Shown: positions 1-8,489 of the stretch, in pieces
How positions within the stretch are numbered: position 1 is the first letter of the stretch
Layout: every line of letters begins with the position of its first letter
Assembly: GCF_900996245.1 (NCBI RefSeq)
Contig: NZ_CAAJGK010000118.1
Span: 62,001-126,000 of the forward strand
Source: Paraburkholderia sp. BCC1886
Lineage (GTDB): Bacteria; Pseudomonadota; Gammaproteobacteria; Burkholderiales; Burkholderiaceae
Reading direction: 5' to 3'
DNA length: 64,000 nt
Program-made: the position numbers and the translations under genes
Notes under the pieces: model-generated
Databases searched by the model: none
Seen by the model: the letters and a program-made list of their open reading frames with translations, nothing else
What the model was told of the DNA's origin: nothing

Positions 1-195
1 TATCATCGTCGTCTTCCGAGCGAAGTAGTAATGCGACTTTACTGGCTCGGGTGGTCGGTCCTTTGACTTCAGTGGACATGCGATTTGACTGAGCGGGACA
101 TGGTTGCGGGACCATTGATGAAGGCAGGCGGCGGGGTGTGTTAGTGTGTATCTACACCGGCATTCCAGCCAACCGCCAATGTAGCGGCTGCTGAT

Positions 196-1167
196 ATGGA
201 GACAGACATGCATCGCGACTGGTCCCCCACCATCACGCGCGCCTCAACCGAAACAATTCCGGCAGAAGACAGGCTCGCCTACTGGGACGAGTACAACGCT
301 AGCGCTCTGGTTGGGTTGCGCACGTCATCACTTGCAGAGGCTGGACTTAACGCACGTCAGACGAATGTTGCCCTTCGCGATTTATATGTGGCGGAGATCG
401 AGGGCAACGACCACGTCATCGAACGCAATCCAGCGCTCGTGCGCCAGTACCCGAAGGAATCTGTTTTCGCATGTCATCTCGCCAAAGGGACCGGGTACCT
501 CGTCCAGAAGGGAGCTACTCTGACAGTTAATGCTGGCGATACCCTCATTTACGACACGCGTTTCCCCTTTACTTATGGCTTTGTTTCGGACATGCGGCAG
601 TTGCTTGTAGAAATACCAGCCGCCAAGCTTACGGAGAACTGGGGATTCGACGGTACGTCGCTCCCGCTGAAAATTGAACCGTCGAATTCATTCGCAAGGG
701 CGCTAAGCGTTGAGCTTCGCAGAGGCCTGGTGGGCTGCTTACGCGAGCCAGACGCCGACTCTGCGACGCGCGTACCTGCACTCACCCACACCGTCGCGAA
801 CAGTACGCTGCACGGTGAGGCGTCCCTGGATACCTCGATCTATCACGTTCTGTCCGCCAAGGAATACGTGGCGACCCATCTTCGAAGCGCCGATTTGACA
901 ACGTCTAAGATCGCCCAACACGTGGGTGTCTCAGTTCGCCATTTAAATCGCCTTTTCGCGCTCGAGGATACGTCGCTGGCCGAGTATGTCTGGGCTCAGC
1001 GTGCAGCCTACGCGTACAGGGACCTTCAGGTACTTGCCGACAATGTGACGATAGGTGAAATTGCCTTTAGCTGGGGATTCTCCAGTCATGCACATTTCAC
1101 GCGCACGATCGTGTCTGAACACGGCTTAACGCCGTCGGAAATACGCGGGCTTAAGCGAAGCACCTGA
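196..1167 (+). CDS. AraC-family transcriptional regulator
   Basis: A 323-residue protein with the two-part layout of AraC regulators. The N-terminal ~190 residues resemble the cupin-like AraC-binding domain found in regulators of aromatic or oxygenase genes. The C-terminal ~100 residues carry two helix-turn-helix units: one around TSKIAQHVGVSVRHLNRLF and one around IGEIAFSWGFSSHAHFTR, followed by the typical GLTPSEIR end. An in-frame ATG at 208 has a better-placed GGAGA than the ATG at 196 and may be the true start. Target genes are unknown, since its right-hand neighbour is a broken regulator. The family call is firm, the ligand is not known. Confidence 0.9.
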   Translation: METDMHRDWSPTITRASTETIPAEDRLAYWDEYNASALVGLRTSSLAEAGLNARQTNVALRDLYVAEIEGNDHVIERNPALVRQYPKESVFACHLAKGTGYLVQKGATLTVNAGDTLIYDTRFPFTYGFVSDMRQLLVEIPAAKLTENWGFDGTSLPLKIEPSNSFARALSVELRRGLVGCLREPDADSATRVPALTHTVANSTLHGEASLDTSIYHVLSAKEYVATHLRSADLTTSKIAQHVGVSVRHLNRLFALEDTSLAEYVWAQRAAYAYRDLQVLADNVTIGEIAFSWGFSSHAHFTRTIVSEHGLTPSEIRGLKRST

Positions 1168-1244
1168 GTGGTGATAGTTCGCCACAACTTCAGCAGATTT
1201 TTCGTCAGAAAAAGCGCCTGGTCAACCCGCCGTTACGGCAACCA

Positions 1245-1690
1245 TCATGAGTAGGTCTCAGTCCGGGCGTTCACTAGCATTCGCCTCAGAATTCCTTTAA
1301 GCAATTCCAGTTCATCATCAGAATGAGCGTGCATTACGTCGTCTAGTGCCTCCACGAACATGCAGGGCGCCCTTTCTACGGCGTATTGCCCTCGCGGTCG
1401 GCATAAGTCGAACAGCATGGCGGTCCCGAAGATCGGCGTGTAGCGTGACCAATCCAGACGCTTCAAAGCGATCCACCAATCGCGACAACCCGCTTGCATC
1501 CAACCTGTGTTCACGCGCAAGTTGAGCGCAATGACTGTCGTCCCCTTTGACTATCGTCAGCAACACAACTGTCTGGCATGTCGTCAACCCAAGTTGGGGA
1601 ACGGTGCGTCGCGAAATGGCGTCCGTACTTTGGGGGCTTAGCGCACAGCCTCATAGAACTATCCTGCGAACTGATGACGAATGTAAAACG
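1245..1690 (-). pseudogene. MarR-family regulator, frameshifted
   Basis: On the minus strand, 1318-1587 and its upstream extension encode the MarR winged-helix core (LARE..LDASGLSRLVDRFEASGLV and DRHAVRLMPTARA). The expected C-terminal helix (VEALDDVMHAHSDDELELLKGILRRM) lies in a different frame ending at 1245. The switch falls near 1395-1400, at the ACCGCGAGGGCAA stretch. Upstream of the core, the reading frame meets a stop just after the likely original ATG near 1650, so a second lesion is probable. The left end of an IS6 element begins at about 1727, just upstream of the old start. Sequence shows at least one frameshift; loss of function is inferred. Confidence 0.75.
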
Positions 1691-1726
1691 TTCGGTCCCG
1701 CATTGAACATCCACCCGGAGTCGAAC

Positions 1727-2354
1727 GGTTCTGTTGCAGTAAGACGGTCCGCTATGATGTGCGGAACGACACGAACGACTGAAAGCGCGATGAAGACGTT
1801 GAATCCGGCGGTGGCCCGAGTGCTCAAGCGCCTGCATTATCCGCTCGACGTGATCCTGACTTGCGTGCGCTGGTACGTTGCCTATCCTCTGAGCCTGCGG
1901 CATCTCGAAGACATGATGGCTGAGCGCGGCGTTTCGGTCGATCATTCGACTGTGCACCGCTGGACCATCAAGCTGTTGCCGGTGCTCGAGAAAGCGTTTC
2001 GCCACCGCAAGCGGCCGGTTGGTAAGAGCTGGCGGATGGACGACACGTACATTCGCGTCAAAGGGGAATGGTGCTATCTCTATCGGGCCGTCGACAGGGA
2101 CGGCAACACCATTGACTTTCTGCTACGCGCCCATCGAGATCCGCCAGTCCAAATATCTCAATAACCTGATCGAGCAGGACCATCGGGCGATCAAGCGACG
2201 CAGGCGGCCCATGCTGGGGTTCAAGACTTTTCGCTGTGCCCGGATCCTTCTGGCCGGCATTGAGGTTATGCACATGATCGCGAAAGGACAGATGAAGTGT
2301 GCTCGCGGAACCCATCCGTCCGCCGCTGGTCAATTCTACGACCTCGCAATATAA
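1727..2354 (+). mobile_element. IS6-family insertion sequence remnant
   Basis: The element starts with GGTTCTGTTGCAGTAAG at 1727, the style of end seen in IS6 elements (GG-N-ACTGTTGCA class). It contains one damaged transposase gene at 1790-2354. No matching inverted right end (TGCAACAG-type) is visible after the stop at 2354, so the right border is lost or unrecognisable. No target duplication could be defined for the same reason. Confidence 0.65.
1790..2354 (+). pseudogene. IS6-family transposase, internal deletion and frameshift
   Basis: From the ATG at 1790 the protein reads as an IS6 transposase (MKTLNPAVARVLKRLHYPLDV, HLEDMMAERGVSVDHSTVHRW, WRMDDTYIRVKGEW, YRAVDRDGNTIDFLL). It then stops matching near 2130. 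The C-terminal part (EIRQSKYLNNLIEQDHRAIKRR.RPMLGFKTFRCA) resumes in another frame directly afterwards. About 60-70 residues between the first catalytic Asp and the final Glu region are missing, including the second Asp. The product cannot be an active DDE transposase. The two halves and the frame change are seen directly; the size of the gap is estimated from the family. Confidence 0.85.
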
Positions 2355-2540
2355 GCGGTACTTCGCATTTGGATCTCATTCGCCCGTCAATCCTTACCGC
2401 GACAAAGCCGTGCTTTTTACCGATCGGGCTCATGCAAGTCTGAGCTGCTGGTTCACTTAAGTTTGAACTATCTGTTCTTGGTTCTTTAACTTTGAACTTC
2501 CCGGCTGCTTTTCCAAGGTCAGAAATAGCGCCGCCGCCCG

Positions 2541-3049
2541 TCATCGACCCGTTTCATCCTTCGGTGCGCTTTGAAGCAGCCGTTCAACGCCGAAAACCCC
2601 AGCCTTATCCAGCATCTCGACTAGCCCTTCCGGATAAATAGTCTCGGAGGCGCTAGATAGCTCTTCCCGACTCCACCACTGGTGACCAACCTTCACCTCT
2701 CTCTTCCGAAGTCTTTCCAACTATCACGCGAAATGATTTCCGTGTCGGTGCATACGATGGAATACTGCTCGACCGCGATCACGCGCTCGCCATCGGGCAA
2801 CTGCAAGGGCACTTCGCACCGTCCAACCGGCTCGCTCAACTGCGCCTTGCGAATGCCCGTTTCTTCACGCAGCTTTCGTAATGCCGCGTCCCCAAAAGTT
2901 TCGTCGAGCTCCACACCGCCACCCGGCATTGCCCAGTAGGCCTTGCCATCGAGCGCGCCCGAGTTATGCACGAACCGGAATAACAACACGCGCCGCTTTG
3001 GCGTGGTGATCAAAAGGCTCGCCGAACGGCGCTCGCGCACCGGATTCAC
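2541..3049 (-). pseudogene. NUDIX hydrolase, C-terminal frameshift
   Basis: Starts at GTG 3049 with VNPVRERRSASLL and shows the NUDIX box in the GX5EX7REUXEEXGU pattern (GGGVELDETFGDAALRK then LREETGI). The frame closes early at about 2693 after DSWKDFGRER. Shifting frame restores a normal NUDIX tail (VKVGHQWWSREELSSASETI then YPEGLVEMLD) to TGA 2541-2543. This suggests a single indel near 2697. The GTG overlaps the TGA of the upstream GNAT gene (GTGA), so the pair was translationally coupled. NUDIX enzymes hydrolyse nucleoside diphosphate derivatives; the substrate here is unknown. If the frameshift is real, the last ~50 residues are lost. Confidence 0.8.
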
Positions 3050-3541
3050 CGATTTTTGGTACAGCGACCGGATACCACCGCTCTCCTTCCGGCTCCGGGT
3101 AGAGCCCCACGCGGATGAAACCAAGGGACTCATAGTGGGCACAGAGTTTCGCGTTCTGGACGGCGAAGTCAAGTCGGATAAAGCGCCGGTTCAAGCCGGT
3201 CATCTTGCTGGCGCACCAATCAATCATGATGTTCCCGAGCCCGCGTCCGCTAAAACTTTTCCGCACGGAAAGCCCATGCACGTAGCCGGCAATCGGCTTT
3301 TGAGGCCCCCAGTGATCGTCGTCCAGGGCGAGGGAGAAGGTTGCGACCGCAGTGCCTTCGAACTCAACGAAACACACGTCTTTTCAGAGATATCGTTCTG
3401 CACCCACCTATTGGGAAATCCGTCGCCTTCCTTACCCCATGCATAGTCGACGTGCGCGACCGCTGTTGCGTGTGCGTCGTTCCGGATCTGCGTGAGCGTC
3501 GACACATCCGCCAAGCTCGCACTACGAAGGGAGATGTTCAC
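3046..3541 (-). pseudogene. GNAT N-acetyltransferase, frameshifted
   Basis: A GNAT domain is split over two frames. The start GTG at 3541 gives NISLRSASLADVSTLTQIRN and runs to ISEKT. The frame then changes near 3375 and continues as VEFEGTAVATFSLALDDDHWG, GLSVRKSFSGRGLGNIMID (the acetyl-CoA pyrophosphate-binding loop) and the YESLGFIRVG end. A further frame change near 3080 would reach the TGA at 3046-3048 overlapping the NUDIX start. Acetyl-CoA binding residues are visible; substrate unknown. Two lesions in one small gene argue for decay rather than a sequencing error. Confidence 0.75.
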
Positions 3542-3765
3542 GTTGCGTTCGCCTCAGTAGCTATAGGAGCGAGATGATTTGCAAAGCGCCCTTGCGGTGA
3601 CCCAACTACCCTTTGAATTGTCGACGATCCTGCCACTGACACGGAACGACCGCTCGTGGCCGATCACGGTCCCATTCTATTTGCATAAAGTGTTCTCAAG
3701 CGATCGACTCGCGTCGGGCCGTGTTCGACCCGGAGGGGACAATGAGTGTGCTCTACAACGGACAT

Positions 3766-4173
3766 TCAGGGGAAGTCGGTGCTCGTGCCGCGCCAAGGTG
3801 CGTCAGACACCTGAGGGAGCCTTTCCATCTCACGCGCAAGCGCTTCATTTTTTCTTGCAACCCACAGGGAGAGAAGTCCAAGAACTCCAAAGATGATCAC
3901 CAAGGCTGCGAATTCTGCTGCAAGAACACCGATCGGGGATTTGGGGTGGATTGCCAATCCCACACCCAGCACAAATGGGAAAACGAACAATACCTTGCCA
4001 AGCCAGCGCATCCGCTTTCCTGTTGCTAGCAACTTCCGCACTGAAGCGCCGTTCTGCAACGCGAACTGCGCTGGACTCAACCCGCGCGCCTTTGCATTTC
4101 GCCAGCTAATGGCTCGAAGCACTCCAACAAATAAAATTCCCACCGCAAGAAATATGTTGTATAGGACGTGCAT
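3766..4173 (-). CDS. hypothetical small membrane protein
   Basis: A 135-residue protein not recognised from motifs. It shows three hydrophobic segments: residues ~3-20 (VLYNIFLAVGILFVGVL), ~60-78 (VLFVFPFVLGVGLAI) and ~83-106 (VLAAEFAALVIIFGVLGLLSLW). Polar, basic loops lie between and after them. It is therefore probably an inner-membrane protein with a cytoplasmic tail. Codon use is like the surrounding genes. It stands alone between the GNAT remnant and the recombinase, with no partner gene on the same strand within 130 bp. Gene status is likely because of length and clear membrane segments. Confidence 0.55.
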   Translation of the reverse strand: MHVLYNIFLAVGILFVGVLRAISWRNAKARGLSPAQFALQNGASVRKLLATGKRMRWLGKVLFVFPFVLGVGLAIHPKSPIGVLAAEFAALVIIFGVLGLLSLWVARKNEALAREMERLPQVSDAPWRGTSTDFP

Positions 4174-4195
4174 GGTTCGCGCTTAGATTTTTAGA

Positions 4196-4287
4196 CGGCA
4201 ATTGGACGAAACCGGAGTTCAAGATTGTCGGCGATTCGCGCCGGCCTGTCGAATGACCGGACCTGGCCGGCCAGCGTCCAATTGCCG
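4196..4287. repeat. 12-bp inverted repeat downstream of recombinase
   Basis: CGGCAATTGGAC at 4196-4207 is exactly inverted as GTCCAATTGCCG at 4276-4287. The 68-bp loop contains a perfect 12-bp palindrome CTGGCCGGCCAG at 4263-4274. It lies just past the stop of the tyrosine recombinase gene (4303). It could be a recombination or end sequence of a small mobile unit, or a transcript-end structure. No poly-U tract makes it a standard terminator. Confidence 0.7.
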
Positions 4288-4302
4288 ACCGGCCTCCCGT
4301 CG

Positions 4303-4929
4303 TTAAACGTCGGCCTGCTCGGCCATCTCGAGCGCGTCGTCATCCTCGATGCCGAGATATCGAACGGTACTTTCCAGCTTCGTATGACCAAGCAGCAACT
4401 GAACAGCCCTCAGATTTTTCGTACGTCGGTAAATCAACGACGCTTTTGTGCGGCGCATCGTGTGCGTCCCGTAGGCCGTGTCGTCAAGCCCGATCGATTT
4501 GATCCACCGATGGACGATGCGCGCGTATTGACGTGTCGAAAGATGCGGCGAAGCATGGATGCGGCCCGGAAACAGAAAATCGGATGGACACAGGGCTGCC
4601 GTTTTGATCCAACTTTCCACGCTGTCGCGGGTCTGCTCGGTGATTTCAAATTGCACCGGTCGCTGAATTTTTTGCTGCATGACTGTAGCCCGTGGCGCCA
4701 CCCGGTTGCCTAAGCAGACATCACGCACGCGCAACTTGGTCAGATCGCATGCCCGCAACTTGCTGTCGATTGCGAGATTGAACATCGCAAGATCACGGGT
4801 CTTCGCTCCCAGTTGCAGTCGAATCCGAATGGTCCAAATTTCCTTTAGCTTCAGCGGCGCCTTCTGCCCAGTGAGCTTGTCCTTATTCCACGGGACGCGC
4901 GTCGGGGCGTTGCTGGCATTTGCTTCCAT
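4303..4929 (-). CDS. short tyrosine recombinase (integrase)
   Basis: A 208-residue catalytic-domain-only tyrosine recombinase. The expected active-site set is present: Arg in LRACDL (R59), HTMRR (H156, R159), LLGHTKLESTVRYLG with H182 and nucleophile Y191. There is no N-terminal core-binding domain as in phage or ICE integrases (~330-400 residues). Similar short recombinases are common in Burkholderia accessory DNA. The ATG at 4929 has AAGGAG 8 nt upstream, but that site is buried in a 12-bp hairpin. A 12-bp inverted repeat follows the gene. It sits next to the HEPN-motif operon, consistent with a small island. Substrate site unknown. Confidence 0.88.
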   Translation of the reverse strand: MEANASNAPTRVPWNKDKLTGQKAPLKLKEIWTIRIRLQLGAKTRDLAMFNLAIDSKLRACDLTKLRVRDVCLGNRVAPRATVMQQKIQRPVQFEITEQTRDSVESWIKTAALCPSDFLFPGRIHASPHLSTRQYARIVHRWIKSIGLDDTAYGTHTMRRTKASLIYRRTKNLRAVQLLLGHTKLESTVRYLGIEDDDALEMAEQADV

Positions 4930-4932
4930 GAC

Positions 4933-4960
4933 GACTCTCCTTTCAGGTGAAGGGAGAGTC
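4933..4960 (-). promoter_or_regulatory. hairpin sequestering the recombinase ribosome-binding site
   Basis: The arms GACTCTCCTTTC (4933-4944) and GAAGGGAGAGTC (4949-4960) pair over 12 positions with one G-U, around a 4-nt loop. On the minus-strand transcript the 3' arm contains AAAGGAG, the only Shine-Dalgarno sequence before ATG 4929. Folding would therefore hide the ribosome-binding site, a plausible brake on recombinase translation. Confidence 0.7.
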
Positions 4961-5050
4961 AGTGTGCGCCGACTGTCCTGAGGTGAGACCCGACCCTGAG
5001 CGCACTTCCAACTTTCTCAAAACTGGTCGTTCGTGGCGTCAATCTGCCTT

Positions 5051-5596
5051 TCAGCCGTCGAACTCTTCCCATTGGTGAGTACTATCGTTTCGCCGCATGC
5101 TTTGCCGCTTTGGGTAGTCTTTGCCAACAGTTCGAAGCGCCCTGTGTATCTCTGACGCTTCAACAAAATACACTTTTTCCAACCTGATTTTATCCGACGC
5201 GATGAAGATGCCTGCGAGAGCACCGTCCTCGTACGTTACTGGCATGAATATGAAGCTGTGGACGAACTGATTGCACAGAAACATCAGATCTCGCTGTTCC
5301 GAGGTGCTGGCGTCCAGATCGAAGTGCTCGTCTAGGCGATGCCAATTCAGGTAGTCAGTCGTACCTGTACCTGGATGCCGAAGCATGCTGTATGTTTGAC
5401 GGCGCGTTTCCGGTGATACCTTGAAAGTGTCAAGTAGCTTTCTAATGGCATAGAAACCAATGAATAGCTCACGTTCGATACGTACCATATCGCGTTCGGC
5501 GCTTTCCTCTTTGAATCGCCAGCGCTCCAGCCATGCTGCGGTTCGAAGTAGCGGCTCTTTCCAGTAGCGCGATTCAGATATCATCCAGATGCTCAC
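5051..5596 (-). CDS. hypothetical protein, second gene of HEPN-type operon
   Basis: A 181-residue soluble, helix-rich protein I do not recognise. It starts with GTG at 5596 (an ATG at 5584 is an alternative). Visible landmarks are a charged helix ERELFIGFYAIRKLLDTFKV (~residues 41-60) and FLCNQFVHSFIFMPVTYEDG (~106-125). The latter has a helix ending in His, loosely like HEPN folds. It begins 30 bp after the stop of the 312-residue HEPN-motif gene, so the two are almost certainly co-transcribed. It could be an antitoxin, an accessory subunit or a second HEPN relative; nothing in the sequence decides this. Confidence 0.7.
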   Translation of the reverse strand: MSIWMISESRYWKEPLLRTAAWLERWRFKEESAERDMVRIERELFIGFYAIRKLLDTFKVSPETRRQTYSMLRHPGTGTTDYLNWHRLDEHFDLDASTSEQRDLMFLCNQFVHSFIFMPVTYEDGALAGIFIASDKIRLEKVYFVEASEIHRALRTVGKDYPKRQSMRRNDSTHQWEEFDG

Positions 5597-5626
5597 TCTC
5601 GGATATCGGCCGTTACAGATGTTGTG

Positions 5627-6565
5627 TCAAGACTCATCTTTTCCCTCGTCATCTTGCCACGACGAGCATGTAAGGCACCGCTTATATTCTTCAGCGATGA
5701 CGCTCCCCGGACAGTCCGCTTTGGTACAGTTCTTACGAACTACGCTATGTGTCTGATCACATACGGGGCAGTACAAGTTGGTTGAACCAGGGGCTTTCGG
5801 CCTCAAAACGGCTAGCTTATGGTCAAAACCGCCGTCGGTATTGGCGTCGTAAAGACATTCGGGGCAGAGGTACAGGCGCTGCCTCGTGTCGATCCCTAGG
5901 TAGGCCTCGACCTTTGCTGGTGGTAGCAACTTGACAACGATTGACGCTTCCCAACAAGTCGTGTTCGTTGCGAACTCGTCCGCCCCAAACTGAGAACTTG
6001 GTGCACGACGCAGAAATTCTCGGCGAATCGAAAACCAGCTCTCGTTGGGAAACAGAGCTTTGTGCATGTACAGCGCACTGTCAATCACTTCTGCAACGGG
6101 CACGGAAACGTTCTTGCCGGCTGAGTGTATAACTACATTTCGGACCGCCCGTAGATTGTGAAATTTTTCGACGAAGTTTGCGTCGAATGCCTCATCCGCA
6201 AATGTGTCGTGCACGCGGATGAGGTCTTGAGCATCGATGGTTCTGAATAGTTCGAAATCAACCGCTCTACCGTCGTATGGCGAGGGCCACCGGGATGGAA
6301 AATCTGATATCAAGAGGTATGGAGAAACCTCAACGATCCGTCCTTTGATGATTAGCTCTACGGCCTGTTGCACAATCGTCAGTGCCGTCGTCAGAGTGCG
6401 CTTCGCGGCCACCCAGTACGCGTCCAATATTTCTGCCTCGTCGTAGCCGTAATAGTCTGCCTGGTCGAATTCTATAAGGAGATTCGCGGTAGTGTCCCAA
6501 GCAAAATTCAAGAGTTCTTTCCCCGACGTGTAGTAATCGGCTGAAGTCGGTACATTCGTAATCAT
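5627..6565 (-). CDS. HEPN-motif protein with C-terminal zinc ribbons
   Basis: A 312-residue protein counted from ATG 6565, which has AGGTGA upstream (a TTG at 6583 is the longer option). Helices around residues 50-75 (TTALTIVQQAVELIIKGR) and the motif RNVVIH (R142, H147) match the Rx4-6H signature of HEPN domains, whose members are often RNases. The C-terminal third has paired cysteines: C234/C237, C266/C269, C280/C285 and C297/C300. These suggest two zinc ribbons that could bind nucleic acid or protein. No signal peptide is present. It leads a two-gene operon beside a mobile recombinase. HEPN plus zinc ribbon suggests a defence or toxin role, which is inference. Confidence 0.65.
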   Translation of the reverse strand: MITNVPTSADYYTSGKELLNFAWDTTANLLIEFDQADYYGYDEAEILDAYWVAAKRTLTTALTIVQQAVELIIKGRIVEVSPYLLISDFPSRWPSPYDGRAVDFELFRTIDAQDLIRVHDTFADEAFDANFVEKFHNLRAVRNVVIHSAGKNVSVPVAEVIDSALYMHKALFPNESWFSIRREFLRRAPSSQFGADEFATNTTCWEASIVVKLLPPAKVEAYLGIDTRQRLYLCPECLYDANTDGGFDHKLAVLRPKAPGSTNLYCPVCDQTHSVVRKNCTKADCPGSVIAEEYKRCLTCSSWQDDEGKDES

Positions 6566-6709
6566 CTCTCTTTCACCTACCAATAGTCTCGTCGTTGTCG
6601 AGCTTGGCTCAATTCCAACAATATGTCGCGTCAGACCCGTTGATTGTTAACGATTCAGACGGCGACGTCGAGTGACTGTTTATGGCCGACTGCTGCCCGA
6701 CGCGGTCGG

Positions 6710-6742
6710 CCGAAGCCAACCCGAAGCCAACCCGAAGCTAAC
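6710..6742. repeat. three tandem copies of an 11-bp unit
   Basis: CCGAAGCCAAC occurs at 6710-6720 and 6721-6731 and, with one change, at 6732-6742 (CCGAAGCTAAC). It lies in the 270-bp gap between the HEPN operon start and the end of the LysR gene. Too short and spacer-less for a CRISPR; a simple slippage repeat is the plain reading. Confidence 0.8.
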
Positions 6743-6837
6743 CTTCGAGCTTGCCGAAAGGAGTCATTCAACTCACTTAAAATCGCTCTGTGCCTTATCG
6801 CTTCGGGCCAGGTTCCGGGTTGTCGACATAACCGTCC

Positions 6838-7737
6838 TTAACAGGGGCTTTGCGCTGCCACCGCGATTCGTTCCAGCGTATCGCCAAGGTGTTGCGCGAA
6901 AGCGCGCGCTCGTGCGCTCATATCGCCACGCGATGGATAAACGAGGTAGAGAGCCTGCTGCGTTTCGTCCTGCAAGGGTGGGTGAATCTCGACCAGAGTG
7001 CCGGCGGCAAGCGCCTCCACGCACAGATGCGCGGGCAGGGTCACCGCACCCTTACCGCGCATCGCCATTTGCTTTAACAAACCAAAGCTGTTTGCCACGA
7101 CCCTCGCCTGCGGCGCGCCCGCGGCACGATCGGCGCGGGGGGAAAAAGCGAGCAAGTCGATCTGTGCGAATGAGTCGGGCACTGACATCGCGCGGTCAGC
7201 GCGATCACCAATGCCGCGTCTTGCGAGCCATGCCGGGCTGGCGAACGCGGCCATGCGGAAACTGGCGATGCGCCGGGCTACTGCGTCGTTGCCGCCCGGC
7301 TTGCCTCCGCGTATTGCGAGATCGAACTTATCACCGACGAAATCCACTACGTCGTTAGTGGCGTACACCTCGACACGCACTCGCGGGTGGCTGTCGAGGA
7401 ATGAGGCGATGGCATCGGCTAGCACGGTGTCAGGGAAGTCGAGCGGCACAGTCAGGCGGATCGTGCCAGACAGCGTCTCGCCTCGGGTGAGGCCACGTTG
7501 CTCAGCGGCGCGCAATGTCGCAATGGCACTCGCAACGCTGGCGTGCCATGCCTCACCTTCTTCTGTAAGTGCAATCCGGCGGGTCGAGCGCCGCAGCAGT
7601 CGCACTCCGAGTCGCGCCTCCAATGCTGCAACGCGGGCACTGACGGTCGAGCGCGGCACACCTAGCTCGCGTGCGGCGCCGGCGAACGAGCCGCAATCTA
7701 CTACAGCTACGAAAGCCAGCGAGCCATTGATATCCAT
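6838..7737 (-). CDS. LysR-family transcriptional regulator
   Basis: A 299-residue LysR regulator. The N-terminal winged helix is clear (FVAVVDCGSFAGAARELGV, RSTVSARVAALEARLGVRLL, RSTRRIALTEEG). The effector domain follows with GTIRLTVPLDFPDTVLADAI and FDLAIRGG, typical of the CrgA/DmlR-like branch. It is transcribed away from the cupin gene at 7835, with ~97 bp between the two starts, the usual LysR regulator-target arrangement. The regulator probably controls the cupin gene and itself. The inducer is unknown. Confidence 0.93.
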   Translation of the reverse strand: MDINGSLAFVAVVDCGSFAGAARELGVPRSTVSARVAALEARLGVRLLRRSTRRIALTEEGEAWHASVASAIATLRAAEQRGLTRGETLSGTIRLTVPLDFPDTVLADAIASFLDSHPRVRVEVYATNDVVDFVGDKFDLAIRGGKPGGNDAVARRIASFRMAAFASPAWLARRGIGDRADRAMSVPDSFAQIDLLAFSPRADRAAGAPQARVVANSFGLLKQMAMRGKGAVTLPAHLCVEALAAGTLVEIHPPLQDETQQALYLVYPSRGDMSARARAFAQHLGDTLERIAVAAQSPC

Positions 7738-7834
7738 TGTCCATCCTGTTGGCGGGAGCCGACATTCTAGCGGTCTTTTCGAAGGCTCCGCGAAGGCGCA
7801 GACTGGCGCTTCTTAATCACACGTCAGGACTTCA

Positions 7835-8281
7835 ATGAAATCCGCCATCTTCACGCCCTCGGTCGTATTATCCTTCGCCAACATACAGACCCGGGTTATC
7901 GCCGGTACGGGCGACACAGACACGAGCGGTGTCGATGCTCCATACACTGTGATGGAAATGCGAATCGGAACACACGGCGGCGCACCTGCGCATCGGTCAC
8001 TGGACGAGGACAAGACCTTCGTGATGCTGGAAGGCTCGCTCGAGTTCCAGATCGGCGAGTCCGTTCAGAACGTCTCCCCAGGAACGGTCGTTACGGTCGC
8101 GCGCGGCGACGTGCATGGCTTCAACAATCAGGCGGTCGGCGACGCGCGCCTGCTGCTGATATCCGCGCCGGCAGGTCACGACGTATTCTTTCGCGCGATG
8201 GCTGCGCTTCCGACGCCCCACGATATCGAGGCTGTGCAGCGCATCTGCGAACAAAATCGGCAGGTGATCGTTGGTATATGA
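7835..8281 (+). CDS. cupin-domain protein
   Basis: A 148-residue single-domain cupin. Motif 1 appears as GGAPAHRSLDEDKTFVMLEG (metal-ligand His and Glu positions partly kept). Motif 2 is PGTVVTVARGDVHGFNN, with a final His. No signal peptide is present. AGGA lies 8 nt before the ATG. It is divergent from the LysR gene and likely its target. Small cupins of this type act as sugar or small-molecule isomerases, dioxygenase relatives or binding proteins; the reaction cannot be read from the sequence. Confidence 0.85.
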   Translation: MKSAIFTPSVVLSFANIQTRVIAGTGDTDTSGVDAPYTVMEMRIGTHGGAPAHRSLDEDKTFVMLEGSLEFQIGESVQNVSPGTVVTVARGDVHGFNNQAVGDARLLLISAPAGHDVFFRAMAALPTPHDIEAVQRICEQNRQVIVGI

Positions 8282-8489
8282 GCACGGATAGCCGACTAAG
8301 GGTATGCGTGTCGTCGATTTAAACGACAACGTTGAAGGTCCGCTCGTGGCCGCGTCGAGGCAATGGGGCCTGCGATCTGCTCGACGAAGACCGGTCAATG
8401 AGCGCGAGCGGGCGGGGCTTTGGATACCCGAGTTGGATGGCGGCCTCGACCAGCCGTCCCTGGCCGAAGTCAGGCGTTGCAAGAACGCG

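Noticed and set aside
6710..6742. Possible CRISPR-like repeats
   Set aside because: Units are 11 bp, directly adjacent with no spacers, and no cas genes are present.
8282..8489. Gene between the cupin and GNAT genes
   Set aside because: Open frames here run antisense into the neighbours and show no motif or ribosome-binding site.
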